Shown: positions 1 to 10,373, numbered from the stretch's first letter. The stretch: 64,000 nt of DNA from Malachius bipustulatus (GCA_910589415.1 OU342630.1:46470012-46534011); one strand, 5' to 3'. Numbers and translations are program-made. The notes: generated by a model not told the origin, from the sequence alone.

Positions 1-667
1 GCTTATAACATTACCTTCAATAGTTCTGAAGCACTTTTAGGAGTATCGTGGTCACTAGCAGATTTTGAATAGCAGAAGTAGAAAAACACATTACTGCAAA
101 AAAAAAGTTTATTCATACCTACAGGGTTCTAATAAAATAACGCACAAAAGCCATAATTCCATATGACATTTCTATGGAAATCTCTTTGACAGGTCGATTT
201 TGGTTCTTAAAGTGCCATTTTCTGACGTGTAAAATATTCTTATGTTTTTTTTTGTTTGTTTTCGATCAATGACGTCATTATCATGATTTTTTAAATAGAC
301 AGCCCCCTACTTGTGATACATCATTGCAAAGGGTCTTTTCAAGGAGAATATTTTTCGAAAAATTTCAAACTCTTTTTGAAACAATAAAGAAGATATTTCT
401 TAGAAAGAGAGCTACAGGTACATCTTATTTACAAGGTCTCATTAAGAAGAACTTGTCCTCACCGTTTCCATGTACAGGGTGGTCCATCACTTGCGTCCAC
501 CCCCGAGATATAGGTTAATTATTGTAAAAGATAAGAAATTGAAACTTTCGATTCCCGTAATTAATATAGGACCATAGAATGGCATAAATCAGATCAATTA
601 CTTTTTTTTTGTTCGACCACTAGTGGTAAAAAACTGTAAATTGGTGGTAAAGTGGCCAACAAAATTC

Positions 668-1092
668 TATTTTTCTTCAAGTAGAATTCGATAAATAATA
701 TCAAAATCGCTGAAAATAAATATCAAAAAACTTTAATTAACCAAAATATGTAAAATATGGAAATGACAGGTAGAACGATTGATATAATGGTAGTAATAAA
801 AGTGACCAATATTCCGAATGGGGTAGGTATCTACCATAAATTCTAACCAAACAGTCAGAAGAATGCCCATTCGAGTTCAATGACATTTAGGACTGTTTAC
901 TTAGAATTCTCAAGAATTTATAGTAGGTATAACTATCCTCTTCAGATTATTGGTCACTTTTATTACTATCAATCTTTCTATCTGTCATTTCCATATTTTG
1001 TGAATTTTATTTAATTAAAGGCTTGTAGTTGTAATTAGTTTTTGATATTTCTTTTCAAAAATTTTGATTTAATCAATCGATTTCTACCGATG
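668..1092. repeat. Diverged foldback palindrome
   Basis: Bases about 668-830 pair in reverse complement with about 945-1090. The best conserved stretch is AAATATGGAAATGACAG on the left and CTGTCATTTCCATATTT on the right. The loop is about 110 bp. There is no coding potential; it reads as a decayed short inverted-repeat element. Confidence 0.55.
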
Positions 1093-1149
1093 TATTGAAT
1101 AAAAATGGAGTTGGTCACTGTAACACCAAATTACAGTTTTTTACAGTGC

Positions 1150-1737
1150 CCGAACGAAAACAAAATTGATGTGTGTAGGCTTTCAGAGCCGGCTTACATT
1201 GAAATCGTAATTGATTGTTGTGTCATTCTGCCATGGTCCATGGAGATTTGCTCTGAACGTTTCATCTACAGCTGTGGTAGACATCATCAGGAGTTATGTG
1301 CGCGCAAGCGAGGCTTCCACTCCTCGTGTTCACTGATAACTGACTGGACAGCTGGAAGAGCGCTCCTATTTATAGGGTGATGGTCTGGTAGGTGACCTCA
1401 TACCCCCTCCACTAGCTCTCTCTACCTTATCAACAGCCGGTCTCTCCGATGATGTTATAGATTCCTGAGTTAGACGATGACTTATTTGGATTTGATGTAA
1501 CGTCAGATACCAAATTCTCCGCAATTTCATTCCTTCCTTCTGCCTATTGAAATTATTTAGATGTTTATAAATTTCGTGAATAAACGGGTGTAGTAGTGGA
1601 CAGGACTTTCGTCTTTTCAAAGCATGTGGCGTGATCGTCCTGAAGCATGGCGACAGCTGACTTGTCTGTCTGGCCCAGCGGCAGTTTCTCTTATGTTCGG
1701 TCACGCGGGTGTTGACGCTGCGTTTGGTAGTTCCTAA
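1150..1737 (-). mobile_element. Penelope-like element fragment, minus-strand copy
   Basis: This stretch is the reverse complement, with substitutions, of the plus-strand fragment at 2445-3050. It contains the 3' part of the GIY-YIG endonuclease frame (1366-1704), a TATA-like TTTATAGGG region near 1369-1378, and a hammerhead-like core further downstream. GIY-YIG endonuclease plus ribozyme is the signature of Penelope-like retroelements. No reverse transcriptase is present, so it is a short terminal fragment. The head-to-head arrangement with the second copy fits the inverted structures known for this class. Confidence 0.65.
1255..1331 (-). ncRNA. Hammerhead ribozyme-like core (Penelope, copy 1)
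   Basis: On the minus strand the order is GAAC, a GAG...CTC stem with a large loop, the core CTGATGA (1284-1290), a hairpin with TCTAC/GTAGA arms (within 1264-1283), then GAAAC followed by GTTC (1255-1263) that pairs with the initial GAAC. This is the type III hammerhead layout. Penelope-like elements are known to carry such motifs in their terminal repeats. Stem III next to the cleavage position is imperfect, so activity is doubtful. Confidence 0.55.
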
Positions 1738-2399
1738 TATACAGGGTGTATCAAAACAAGTGTCGGAAAGAAAGGTGAGATTCCCTGCCTCGTTCTAAGA
1801 AAAAAGTTCCCATTAACATGGGTCCCCAAATGTATTGTTTTCAAGATACAGGAACCGCTTGACATATAAAACTGAACTTTTGTACACACCTTATTATAAT
1901 TACCTAATATTATTTACTTTCTGAGGGCTAATTAATTTTTTTATATGGCAGTGAAAGCATAAAAGAATCAAAAACAAGTAATTAATTTCTCCATAACAAA
2001 ACGTGTTACTACTTTTATGTTTATCAACATAAAATGCTGTTTTTCTCAAAATCAGTATAGGTACGTTAAAGCTTTTGACCAAGAGCACGTTTTTTGTGTA
2101 GAAAGCTTTGGCGATGTCAAATAATGTGCTTTCAAAATGCCAATTTTCCCATCAGGGTCGTAGAAATCTCATGCAACCCCGAAATCTCCGGTACTGTCAT
2201 ATGGAAAGAAATTTAATAGCGATCAAAAATTAAATAATATTATAAGACGTGTACAAAAATTCAGTTTTGTGTCTCATAAACAGTTCTTGAGGTATCATCA
2301 AAAAATTGTATCTTGAAAACAGTGGATTTACGCATGTTGGTAGAAACTTTTTTAGGCTGGGGCAGGGAAGCACACCTTTCATTTTCCAACACATGTTTT
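1738..2399. other. Spacer between Penelope arms, no gene seen
   Basis: AT-rich sequence with short open frames in both directions but no recognisable domain. At 1741 it opens with ACAGGGTGTATC, resembling one end of the TACAGGG foldback family found elsewhere here. No matching second end was found. Confidence 0.3.
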
Positions 2400-2723
2400 G
2401 AAACAGCTTGTATACAGCACCACACAAGCAAGACATACATCGGAACTACCAAACGCAGCATCAACACCCGTGTGACCCAACACAAGAGAAACTGTCCCTT
2501 GGGCCAGACAGACAAGTCAGCTGTCGCGGAGCACGCCGTGCTTCAGGGTCACTATGCCATATGCTTTAAAAAGACCAAAATCCTGTCCACACTTCGCACT
2601 ATTATACCCTTACATCGTGAAGCAATTGATATTTACAAACATCCAAATAATTTCAACAGGCAGAAGGAAGAAATGAAACGGTGGAGGATTTTTGGCATCC
2701 CGAATTACGTCAGACCCAAATGA
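2400..2723 (+). pseudogene. GIY-YIG endonuclease domain remnant of Penelope
   Basis: The translated frame reads TSKTYIGTTKRSINTRVTQH, followed by AVAEHAVLQGH and a C-terminal stretch rich in Lys/Asn (YKHPNNFNRQKEEMKR) before a stop at 2721. The YIG motif followed by an Arg/His segment and a later EH motif is the pattern of the C-terminal GIY-YIG nuclease of Penelope-like retroelements, which nicks target DNA for reverse transcription. Only the nuclease end survives; sequence upstream of about 2400 does not continue into reverse transcriptase. The same frame, shorter and on the other strand, is at 1366-1704. Confidence 0.65.
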
Positions 2724-2823
2724 GTCAGCACCTGACTCAGGAACCTATGACATCATCGGAGAGACTGACCGATGCTACAATGGAGATAGCTAGTTGAGGG
2801 GGTATGATGTCACCAGATCGTAA

Positions 2824-2870
2824 CCCTATAAATAGGAGCGCTCTACCGGCGGGCCGGGCAGTCCAGTCAG
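2824..2870 (+). promoter_or_regulatory. Putative Penelope internal promoter (TATA and initiator-like)
   Basis: TATAAATA at 2827-2834 is followed about 35-40 bp later by initiator-like TCAGTTATCAGT (2867-2878). The inverted copy keeps the same TATA-like string at about 1369-1378. It lies just before the ribozyme core, where Penelope terminal repeats are expected to start transcription. Inferred from sequence only. Confidence 0.4.
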
Positions 2871-2878
2871 TTATCAGT

Positions 2879-2939
2879 GAACATGAGGAGTGGAAGTATG
2901 GCTCTGATGATATCTACCGCAGCTGTTAACGAAATGTTC
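2879..2939 (+). ncRNA. Hammerhead ribozyme-like core (Penelope, copy 2)
   Basis: GAACAT (2879-2884) pairs with ATGTTC (2934-2939) as stem III. CTGATGA is at 2904-2910 and GAAA at 2931-2934. Stem II (2911-2930) is weaker than in the inverted copy, and the base after the stem III U is G, which hammerheads avoid at the cleavage site. The fold is therefore recognisable but probably inactive. Confidence 0.55.
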
Positions 2940-3469
2940 GGAGAAAATCTCCATGGATCACGGCACAATAGCCCGAAATCAATTACGATTTCAACGGAAA
3001 GAAAAACTTGGAACGTGAAAGGTGAAAGCCTACACACATCAGTAGGATGCAGTGTTTATTTTTTAACAAAATGCAAAAACACGCCACAAAATGAGGTGTA
3101 TAGCATCACCCCATATTTTTTTTCAAAAGTTTAAAATTTAGCAGAAAACATTCTCTTCAAAAAAAGACCTTATTTGCATCGATTGTCACAAGTAGGTGGT
3201 TGCCATTAAAAAAAACATGATGGTCATTGGCCTAAAACCAATACAGACGTCATAATAATATGTTACATGTCAAAATCAACCTGTCAAAGCGATTTCCATA
3301 GAAACATCACATAAAGGAATTATTGAATTTTGTGCACTATTTAATTATTTTACATTAAAATGTAAGCAAGCGGAAGTAGTTACAGAATATTTTAAACATT
3401 ATGTTCTCAACTCTCACTTTGTAGGATCTCTGCAAAATGCTGATAAATAAAACATTAATGTTTTAAAAA

Positions 3470-4220
3470 ACAATAATGCTTTCTGAACGACACACTTACT
3501 GTAACGGTATGGTGAAGACAGAGACATCGATGTTTCAATGGTTATTTCCATCTCATCAGTCTGTCACATCACCACCACTAGAGAAGTGTGCCGATCAGAA
3601 AGAAAATCAAAAGCTTTAAGCAAAATGATTTGTCGGAAACATAGTGACTTGCAAGGCAAATGCCATCTGATGACTGAAAAGTACAACTTTCAATGTGTCA
3701 ATCAGAGATTCTCCCAGAGAAATTTTTTCAACAATCGGATTGCTGTAATTGATATAATAATTTATTATTATTCAATTTGTTCCATAGAAACTACTTCCTT
3801 TCTAGGAACACAGCTTTGTGACTAGCTCCATCTCTGATTGGTTTACTGAGATTCGCAAGGTAATTGGTTTTTCAGTGAACTGTCACCGTTGGTAGTGAAA
3901 AATTGCAGATTTCTCTGGGAGAATCTCTGATTGACACATTGAAAGTTGTACTTTTCAGTCATCAGATGGCATTTGCCTTGCAAGTCACTATGTTTCTGAC
4001 AAATCATTTTGCTTAAAGCTTTTGATTTTCTTTCTGATCGGTACACTTCTCTAGTGGTGGTGATGTGACAGACTGATGAGATGGAAATGACCATTGAAAC
4101 ATCGATGTCTCTGTCTTCACCATACCGTTACAGTAAGTGTGTCGTTCAGAAAGCATTATTGTTTTTCAACAATCGGATTGCTGTAATTGATATAATAATT
4201 TATTATTATTCAATTTGTTT
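3470..4220. mobile_element. Foldback element with ~255 bp inverted arms
   Basis: Bases 3470-3724 are repeated almost perfectly in reverse complement at about 3900-4155, separated by about 175 bp. The 55-60 bp following the left arm (TCAACAATCGGATTGCTG, from about 3727) is repeated directly after the right arm (from about 4166). The two apparent proteins of this region (3538-3825 plus, 3843-4094 minus) are the same peptide read from both arms, so they are a by-product of the palindrome and not genes. Confidence 0.75.
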
Positions 4221-4806
4221 CATTAATATTTTACATTAATCCCTTTGTTTTTTCAACCAAAAAATCAAAATTATACATAAATCACAATTTATTGATAAAA
4301 TACCTAGGCAGTTGTTTTTTTCTATTTTGAAAAAGTTCATAGCTTTGGAAGAGGTTCTATTTTGGAGTATCTTGAAAGAACACTGTCAAAAGCCATAAAA
4401 ATTTTAATAAAAATAGTTAATTCCTTCAAAAAAGAAAAATTTGAACTTGTGCATTTTTTTTCAAATCTTTCGTTAGGTAGGTATGTTGGCGCCAGTGAAA
4501 TGTGAATGGCAAATTTTGCTACAGTCTGTAATAATTCATTTTCATAGGTAGAGACGTTTTATATTATGTGTCTGATTAGATAATTATTATTGTCATCAAA
4601 TTGTTACAATGTGTCATGGCATGAGTAAAATATCTAATGCCAGGAAATCTAAATACAACAATATCGGAATATTACTGCCTTATCAAAGAGGAAATTCCAA
4701 GTTTTACATTTGTTTTGATTTATTATTGATTGTAGACAATTCAAACTTCGCCTTGCCCAGCTGTTATCAACTGTAAACTGTAATTTTAAATTGTAAACTG
4801 TAAACT
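4221..4806. other. AT-rich spacer, no gene seen
   Basis: Homopolymer-rich sequence with no frame or repeat that I recognise. Just before the LINE there is a short run of TGTAAACTG-like units (about 4765-4806). Confidence 0.3.
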
Positions 4807-7800
4807 GAACCCACACAGCCTCGCCCGGTGCGATACCATCTTTCTGGCTTAGGCGGCGTGAAGTTGCTTTAAAGAGCTGACGTTTCGTTGCTGTGCCAGA
4901 GATTCCGGTCCTTGGGGTAAGAAACAATTAATATGCATGGATGGCGTTCCAGGGGTTAAAATTTTCCGGAGTTAAAACGACCCCCCATTCGGATCTCCGG
5001 GCGGTGGCTAATCCAGGGGCACATTCATGCAAGAGAAAGAATAATAACACCACCAGAATGGAAAAATTTATAGTCGACTTTTGTAATATTAGAGGTTTAA
5101 ACACGAATATCAATTCAGTACATCAACATCTTCAGACAAATAAACCTCACATTCTAGCACTGTGCGAAACAAAAGTCCAAGCGTCATCAAGCACAGTTAA
5201 TTATCTCTATCCAGGATATGACTTTCATTCCCGATTTAGACGTAACTTCGGAATTGGCATTTTTGTCAGAAGTGACCTCTCCTGCCAACGTGAGGAAGAC
5301 TTTGAGCCCAATGACTTTGACGTCATGTGGCTTAGGATAACAGACCGACAAACGACGAGATTTATCTGTTGTTTATACCGACCACCCAGCGATACACAGT
5401 ATAGGACACTTTTTTTGTCCCTCACAAAAACTGTTGAATTCATACAGATAAACTACCCCAAAGCTGAGATATCCATCTTGGGTGATTTTAATGTACATAA
5501 CATCAACTGGCTTAAATACTCAAACTTCACTGATGAAGAAGGCCGTGAAGCGGAATCATTTGCGATCAGCTGTGGTTTTACCCAGCTCGTTGATGAACCA
5601 ACACGCATTCCCGATCGCGAGGGAGAATTCGCTAGCCTGTTGGATCTGTTTTTGACCACGAACCCTCAAATGTATACTATTACGGTGAAAGCCCCACTAG
5701 GTTCCTCAGACCATAAACTCGTCTCAACATCTTGTGTCCTACCAATTACTAGTGTTAAAGAAGCAAATAGACCTCGTGTAGTCTGGCACTATAGATCTGC
5801 TAAATGGGAAGAACTCAGGGAATATTATCGAGATTTTCCATGGAGGAGTGTTTGTTTCGGCTCTAATGATCCATCTGTTTGTGCTAGGGAAGTTGCTCAA
5901 GTCATCCTAACAGGCATGGAAGCCTACATTCCCTTTTCAAAAAAACAGCCCTCAAACAGCAAACCTTGGTTCAACAAAAGATGCAAGGAAGCTGTCGTCT
6001 CCAAACAACTGGCTTATCGCCAATGGCGAGAGAGCCCCGACGGCATAAACCATCACAATTTCATCCTTGCTCGAAACAGATGCAAAGAAATAATTGATCA
6101 AACCAAGGAAACTCACAACCAAAGAATTAGGAACAAACTTCTCTCCTGCCCTAATGGTTCGAAATCTTTCTGGTCTGTAACTAAGGCAGTCAGCCAGAAC
6201 TTCACCAGATCCACGATCCCACCACTTACACGGACAGATGGGACTATCGCATCCACGGCTACTGAGAAGGCGAACTTGTTGGCGGGAGTCTTTTCTTCAT
6301 ACTCTTCCGTCGACTTTCATGGAAGAACTCCGCCAATGATCCCTTCCGTGGAGACCAAAATGTCAGACATTGTTTTCCGACAGCGTGTCATAAAGAGCAT
6401 TATGTTAGCCTTAGACCCAAACAAAGCTTCTGGGCCCGATGACGTACCTGTTATCGTACTAAAAAAATGCGCCACTGAGCTGTCATCTGTTTTCTGCCGA
6501 CTTTTCAACTTGTCGTATAAAAAGGGAATATTTCCTTCTTGCTGGAAATGTGCACGGATCCAACCTATTCCCAAGAAAGGCAAAAAGACTATACCGAGTA
6601 ACTATCGACCAGTGGCACTACTTTCAGTAATATCCAAGATTATGGAGAAAGCCATTAACCAACATCTTTTGAAATACTTGGAAGGAGCTAATATAATCAG
6701 CGACCGCCAATACGGATTCCGCAAACAGAGGTCAACTGGTGACCTCCTCACTTACGTCACCGAGCTGTGGAACGGCGCAATCGAGCACCATGGGGAGTCT
6801 CGTGGGGTTGCGCTTGATATTTCTAGAGCTTTCGACCGTGTTTGGCATGATGGACTGTTGGCAAAACTGCAGGCCTACGGCATGTCCGAGAAATTCTGCT
6901 TGTGGCTTGCGAGTTATCTCGGAGATCGTTCATTGCAGGTGGCAGTCGATGGAGTTCTTTCTGAGACCTTTTCCATCAATGCCGGTGTGCCTCAGGGATC
7001 CATTTTATCTCCGACTCTCTTTCTAATATTTATAAACGACTTGCTTGAAACAACAAAAAATCCAATATACAGTTTTGCCGACGACAGTACCCTCATATCT
7101 TCTTATACATTAGATGCGCGAACATCTGCCATCGACGCACAGACTCGCAGAGAGCAAGAAGTTGCCATACTTAACAAGGACTTGCAAGACATTCTAACTT
7201 GGGGCGATAGAAACCAAGTTCAATTTAATGCTGGAAAAACCCAAGCAGCCATCTTCTCCAAAAAGACCAACGTTTTGGAGCCAGATATGATGATGGCGGG
7301 ACACTCTCTTACCCCAGCGTCATCTCTTCGTTTACTTGGAGTGAGCCTCGGAGCGAACATGTCTTGGCATGATCATGTTGCAGGTTTGGCGAAGAGTGCT
7401 TCTCAAAAACTGGGAACACTCTTCCGCACGAAGAAATTTTATACACCACAACAGCTTCTCCTCTTATACAAGGCTCAAATCCGACCATCCTTGGAGTACT
7501 GCTCACATATTTGGAGCTCAGCTCCTAAACATACGCTGAGACTACTCGATTCTATTCAGAAAAGAGCCATCCGCTTGATTGGGGACCCAGATTTGACAAA
7601 AAATTTAGACACTCTCGAACATCGAAGAAGAGTAGCTGACCTGAGTCTGTTTTACAGATATTTTAATGGAAAGTGTTCAAAAGACGTGGCCCGCTTGATC
7701 CCACCAAGATCAAGACCAGGCAGAAATACACGCCGAGCCGCAGACGCTCATCCGTATCAGGTTCAGCTCGTTACACCTCGTACCACCCTATTTCAGACTT

Positions 7801-7989
7801 CTTTTATGTATAGAACCGCATCACTTTGGAATAGCATTCCAAAGGGCCTGTTTCCCGAAGTATACAACCTACAGAGATTCAAGGCCAACGTGAATCGATA
7901 TCTCCGCTCATGCACCGCTCCCAGAGCGTCATAGGGATTTCCCTGCAGTGCATGTGCATTTTCAATAAAAAAAAAAAAAAAAAAAAAAA
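4807..7989 (+). mobile_element. Non-LTR retrotransposon (LINE), uninterrupted frame, copy 1
   Basis: The element starts at about 4807, where it becomes alignable with copy 2 (common string GAACCCACACAGCCTCGCCC), and ends in an oligo-A run at about 7968-7989 preceded by AATAAA. Copy 2 extends about 200 bp further 5', so copy 1 is slightly truncated. It carries one long endonuclease/reverse transcriptase frame without stops. It sits downstream of the last exon found for SLC44 gene B, probably in an intron. No clear target duplication was found. Confidence 0.9.
4941..7934 (+). CDS. LINE endonuclease-reverse transcriptase
   Basis: This 997-codon frame encodes the target-primed reverse transcription machinery of a LINE. 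An N-terminal endonuclease/exonuclease/phosphatase nuclease shows E76 in ALCETK, GDFN at 181-184, and D257-H258 in SSDHK. The reverse transcriptase shows ASGPDDVP, GFRKQRST, GVPQGSILSP and the catalytic FADD at 712-715. The C-terminal part (RAIRLIGDP, then a region rich in Arg and aromatic residues) is usual for single-frame LINEs of the jockey/CR1 broad group; I cannot assign the clade. The first Met is at 4941, but the conserved protein begins near the Met at 5058, just before the FCNIRGLN motif. No separate ORF1 (gag-like) is seen upstream. There is no stop or frameshift, so the copy is young. Confidence 0.9.
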   Translation: MAFQGLKFSGVKTTPHSDLRAVANPGAHSCKRKNNNTTRMEKFIVDFCNIRGLNTNINSVHQHLQTNKPHILALCETKVQASSSTVNYLYPGYDFHSRFRRNFGIGIFVRSDLSCQREEDFEPNDFDVMWLRITDRQTTRFICCLYRPPSDTQYRTLFLSLTKTVEFIQINYPKAEISILGDFNVHNINWLKYSNFTDEEGREAESFAISCGFTQLVDEPTRIPDREGEFASLLDLFLTTNPQMYTITVKAPLGSSDHKLVSTSCVLPITSVKEANRPRVVWHYRSAKWEELREYYRDFPWRSVCFGSNDPSVCAREVAQVILTGMEAYIPFSKKQPSNSKPWFNKRCKEAVVSKQLAYRQWRESPDGINHHNFILARNRCKEIIDQTKETHNQRIRNKLLSCPNGSKSFWSVTKAVSQNFTRSTIPPLTRTDGTIASTATEKANLLAGVFSSYSSVDFHGRTPPMIPSVETKMSDIVFRQRVIKSIMLALDPNKASGPDDVPVIVLKKCATELSSVFCRLFNLSYKKGIFPSCWKCARIQPIPKKGKKTIPSNYRPVALLSVISKIMEKAINQHLLKYLEGANIISDRQYGFRKQRSTGDLLTYVTELWNGAIEHHGESRGVALDISRAFDRVWHDGLLAKLQAYGMSEKFCLWLASYLGDRSLQVAVDGVLSETFSINAGVPQGSILSPTLFLIFINDLLETTKNPIYSFADDSTLISSYTLDARTSAIDAQTRREQEVAILNKDLQDILTWGDRNQVQFNAGKTQAAIFSKKTNVLEPDMMMAGHSLTPASSLRLLGVSLGANMSWHDHVAGLAKSASQKLGTLFRTKKFYTPQQLLLLYKAQIRPSLEYCSHIWSSAPKHTLRLLDSIQKRAIRLIGDPDLTKNLDTLEHRRRVADLSLFYRYFNGKCSKDVARLIPPRSRPGRNTRRAADAHPYQVQLVTPRTTLFQTSFMYRTASLWNSIPKGLFPEVYNLQRFKANVNRYLRSCTAPRAS

Positions 7990-8459
7990 TTGATAAACTC
8001 TGCAGGATTTAGGTTTACCTTATTTTTAAAAGGAAGGAATTATTTGATACAAACTACAAAGTAAATACATTTATCTACGAGTGATTCATAAAATGCACTT
8101 TTTTAGACGTTTCTTAGTTCATAAAATGTATGATTATATTGAAGAGTTAAATAAAGTAGTTTGGGTGTAATAAAGTGCCCTAGCGGTTCATTATTTAACG
8201 CTAAATCTGACACGTTACGTTGCTGCACGCTCGCCGACCGCCGAGTAGGTACAAGTGAGCGGAGCGGAGCGATCCAACACGAGACACTGAACCACCAGTT
8301 TATTAGCAGAACGCCAGCGCCAGATCTTGTACAATTAATATTTTGTGTTTTGCGTCGTTTAGTTACCTGAAATTTATACCATTGTAGATGATTCAATGAA
8401 TGAAATATCTTCTACCCCAGAAGAAATTATTTTTCAATCAAATGTGGCTACATAATTTA
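7990..8459. other. Spacer, no gene seen
   Basis: A short GC-richer patch (about 8200-8290, with GAGCGGAGCGGAGCGATCC) looks like part of a repeat. No domain was recognised on either strand and no SLC44 exon was found. Confidence 0.3.
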
Positions 8460-9339
8460 TACAGGGTGTCCCAGCTTATTCGAAGCGGTCTCTGTAGGCC
8501 AAACGATGGACTTTTTCAAAAAAAATTTTGAAAATTCAAGTACAGAATCACAATACCATAATGTAAAATTATTTTGGAGTATACAGAGTGTCCCATATGA
8601 CAGTGGCATATCAAAGTTATGTTTTTTTAAATGGAATGCTCCTATGTTATTGCAATTTTAGAATGTCTGAGAAGAGAAAATAAGATTGGCTTTCACAGTA
8701 GGTGTTTAAATTCAGAAGATTTTGAGTTTAAACAAGTGAAAATCGTCATTTTTCAAGTTCAAGGTCCTGTATAACGAAAACGGCTGAAGATAGAGAAAAA
8801 CGGCTTACATGTCCCTATTTTAACTTTTCATGTACTATCCTATGATGTAGATGAAATGTTTATACAGGGTGATAAAAAATTTGAAAAATTCTGAGATTTC
8901 TTCACGCGTTGCCAAATAAAAAAAATCAAAGAAAGTACAAATGTTTCTATACCATAGGATAGTACATAAAAAGTTAAAATAGGGACATGTAAGCCGTTTT
9001 TCTCTATCTTGAACCGTTTTCGTGGTACAGGGCCTTGAACTTGAAAAATGACGATTTTCACTTGTTTATAACTCAAAAACTTCTGAATTCAAACACCAAC
9101 TGTAACAGGCAATCTTATTTTCTCTTCTCAGACAATCTAAAAATGCAATAACATAGGAGCATTCCATTTAAAAAAACATAACTTTGATATGCCACTGTCA
9201 TATGGGACACTCTGTATACTCCAAATTAATTTTAAATTATGGCCATTGTGATTCTGTACTTGAATTTTCAAAAAGTTTTTTGAAAAAGTCCATCGTTTGG
9301 CCTACAGAGACCGCTTCGAATAAGCTGGGACACCCTGTA
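8460..9339. mobile_element. Foldback element FB1 (TACAGGG ends)
   Basis: An about 880 bp palindrome. The left arm begins TACAGGGTGTCCCAGC and the right arm ends GCTGGGACACCCTGTA. The arms are about 385 bp and highly similar, around a loop of about 110 bp (near 8845-8950). Flanking TA at both ends fits a TA target duplication. Its inner sequence is shared with FB5 (36066-39477), so the two are related copies. Confidence 0.85.
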
Positions 9340-9808
9340 TATTTTAATATTTTATGTTTACATTTAATCATAAATGAAATATCTTCCGCACTATAGAAAT
9401 TATTATTCAATCAAATATGGCTGCACAAAATCTGTTAGGTACCTAGGTACCTACCTGAAAAATCTAAAGAAGTGTATATTAAGCAATATATGTCACCTTT
9501 ATGAACTGATGTGAAGAAAAAAGCGTTAATAGCTTCAAAGAAACACTTACATAAGATATGAATGCATTGGAAAGTTTTTTTTTTTTAGTTTTATATTCGT
9601 TCTAGTTCAAGTCACTCGTAGATAAAATTTTGTATGCAACATATGCATAAAGTGCCCTTTTTTCACTTCTGGGATTGCCGCATTCGCCTGCGGCTCATGC
9701 GGTCAAACTTCCCAGTCGTGAAAAAAAGTACCACTTTATGCACTTGTTGCATAAATAACTATTCTTAGTTCGAATATTATAAATACTTAGTAAAAATTAT
9801 CTACTTAC

Positions 9809-9901
9809 TAAATTTTTGGATCACAACTTTTGACACACTCTCTCGGAAGTAGACTCCAGTTGTCAAGGTCTTTGCGGGTGTTAACGTGTATCTCTAAATA
9901 G
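9809..9901 (-). CDS. SLC44 choline-transporter-like gene B, exon 4
   Basis: Bounded by TTTCAG acceptor (9902-9907) and GTAAGT donor (ends at 9803). Read in the phase left by exon 3 it gives YLEIHVNTRKDLDNW then LLPRECVKSCDP. This corresponds to the first extracellular loop of CTL proteins, where human SLC44A1 has a C-rich segment ending in CVAACP. The exon ends in phase 2. No later exon was recognised to the left; the following sequence is foldback and LINE DNA, so the next intron is long or the gene is interrupted. Confidence 0.85.
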
Positions 9902-10012
9902 CTGAAATTATAAAATTTATTGACAATCAGATGTTAGCAGCAGTCTAAATTACTGAATTAAAATTAAATTGTTTTTCAACACAGTATGTATGTAGAGGCC
10001 AGGCCAACTTAC

Positions 10013-10155
10013 GGTTTATCAGTCATGTCTATTCCTGATCCCGGAACACCAGCAACGACCGGATTTTTTTCCCCACAAACATTCCCAAACGGATCATATC
10101 CATGAATAATTCTATTGATATCTGATTGAGTTGCTGCATATATCAGAAATCCCGC
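10013..10155 (-). CDS. SLC44 choline-transporter-like gene B, exon 3
   Basis: Acceptor TTTTACAG ends at 10156 and donor GTAAGT starts at 10012; 143 bp, entry phase 0, exit phase 2. It encodes AGFLIYAATQSDINRIIHGY followed by DPFGNVCGEKN and SGIDMTD. The G-Y-D-x-x-G-N-x-C-G motif after the first membrane segment is the most diagnostic signature of the SLC44/CTL family (GYDSYGNICG in human SLC44A1). This exon carries the family call for gene B. Confidence 0.92.
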
Positions 10156-10250
10156 CTGTAAAATAAGAATTGAAATTATGCAAGTTCTCAGTTTTTCAAA
10201 TCATGTACGTCAGTTACAAAAAAATAATAAAAATAATTCGCTGTACACAC

Positions 10251-10373
10251 CAATACAACCAAAGCCAAAACATAAGTTACGATGAATTTTTCATCAGTGC
10301 GACGGCGTTTCTCGGACACCTCGGGAATAATATATCCATCCTGCTCAGCAGCCACATTCTTGAATTCTGTTAG
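10251..10373 (-). CDS. SLC44 choline-transporter-like gene B, exon 2
   Basis: Acceptor TTTCAG ends at 10374; donor GTGTGT follows 10251; 123 bp, phase 0 on both sides. It encodes the cytoplasmic N-terminus with a basic RRRTDEKF stretch, matching the RSCTD-type motif of CTLs, then the first membrane helix (FIVTYVLALVVL). The introns on its downstream side are short (95 and 111 bp), whereas intron 1 is 11.8 kb. Confidence 0.88.

Larger units (their letters stand above)
2400..3050 (+). mobile_element. Penelope-like element fragment, plus-strand copy
   Basis: It comprises the GIY-YIG endonuclease remnant, then a region with a TATA box, and a hammerhead-like core. It is the inverted partner of 1150-1737, from CGGAACTACCAAACGCAGC (about 2440) to the conserved GAAAGCCTACACACATCAG region near 3023-3042. 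The order of endonuclease, promoter and ribozyme fits the 3' end of a Penelope element running into its terminal repeat. The reverse transcriptase half is absent. Confidence 0.7.
130..3335. repeat. Outer inverted repeat around the Penelope region
   Basis: Bases about 130-330 (with CTATGGAAATCTCTTTGACA) reappear in reverse complement at about 3160-3330 (with GTCAAAGCGATTTCCATAG). The two arms are diverged but collinear over roughly 200 bp. They bracket a smaller palindrome and the inverted Penelope pair, so this may be an old foldback element that was later invaded. Ends and target duplications could not be fixed by eye. Confidence 0.5.

Noticed and set aside
3538..4094. Two 83-95 residue frames on opposite strands with the same peptide
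   Set aside because: They are the two arms of one palindrome; no domain and no start/stop conservation.
4770..8005. TTG(A)TAAACT near both ends of LINE copy 1 as a target duplication
   Set aside because: Imperfect and in low-complexity sequence; cannot be separated from chance.
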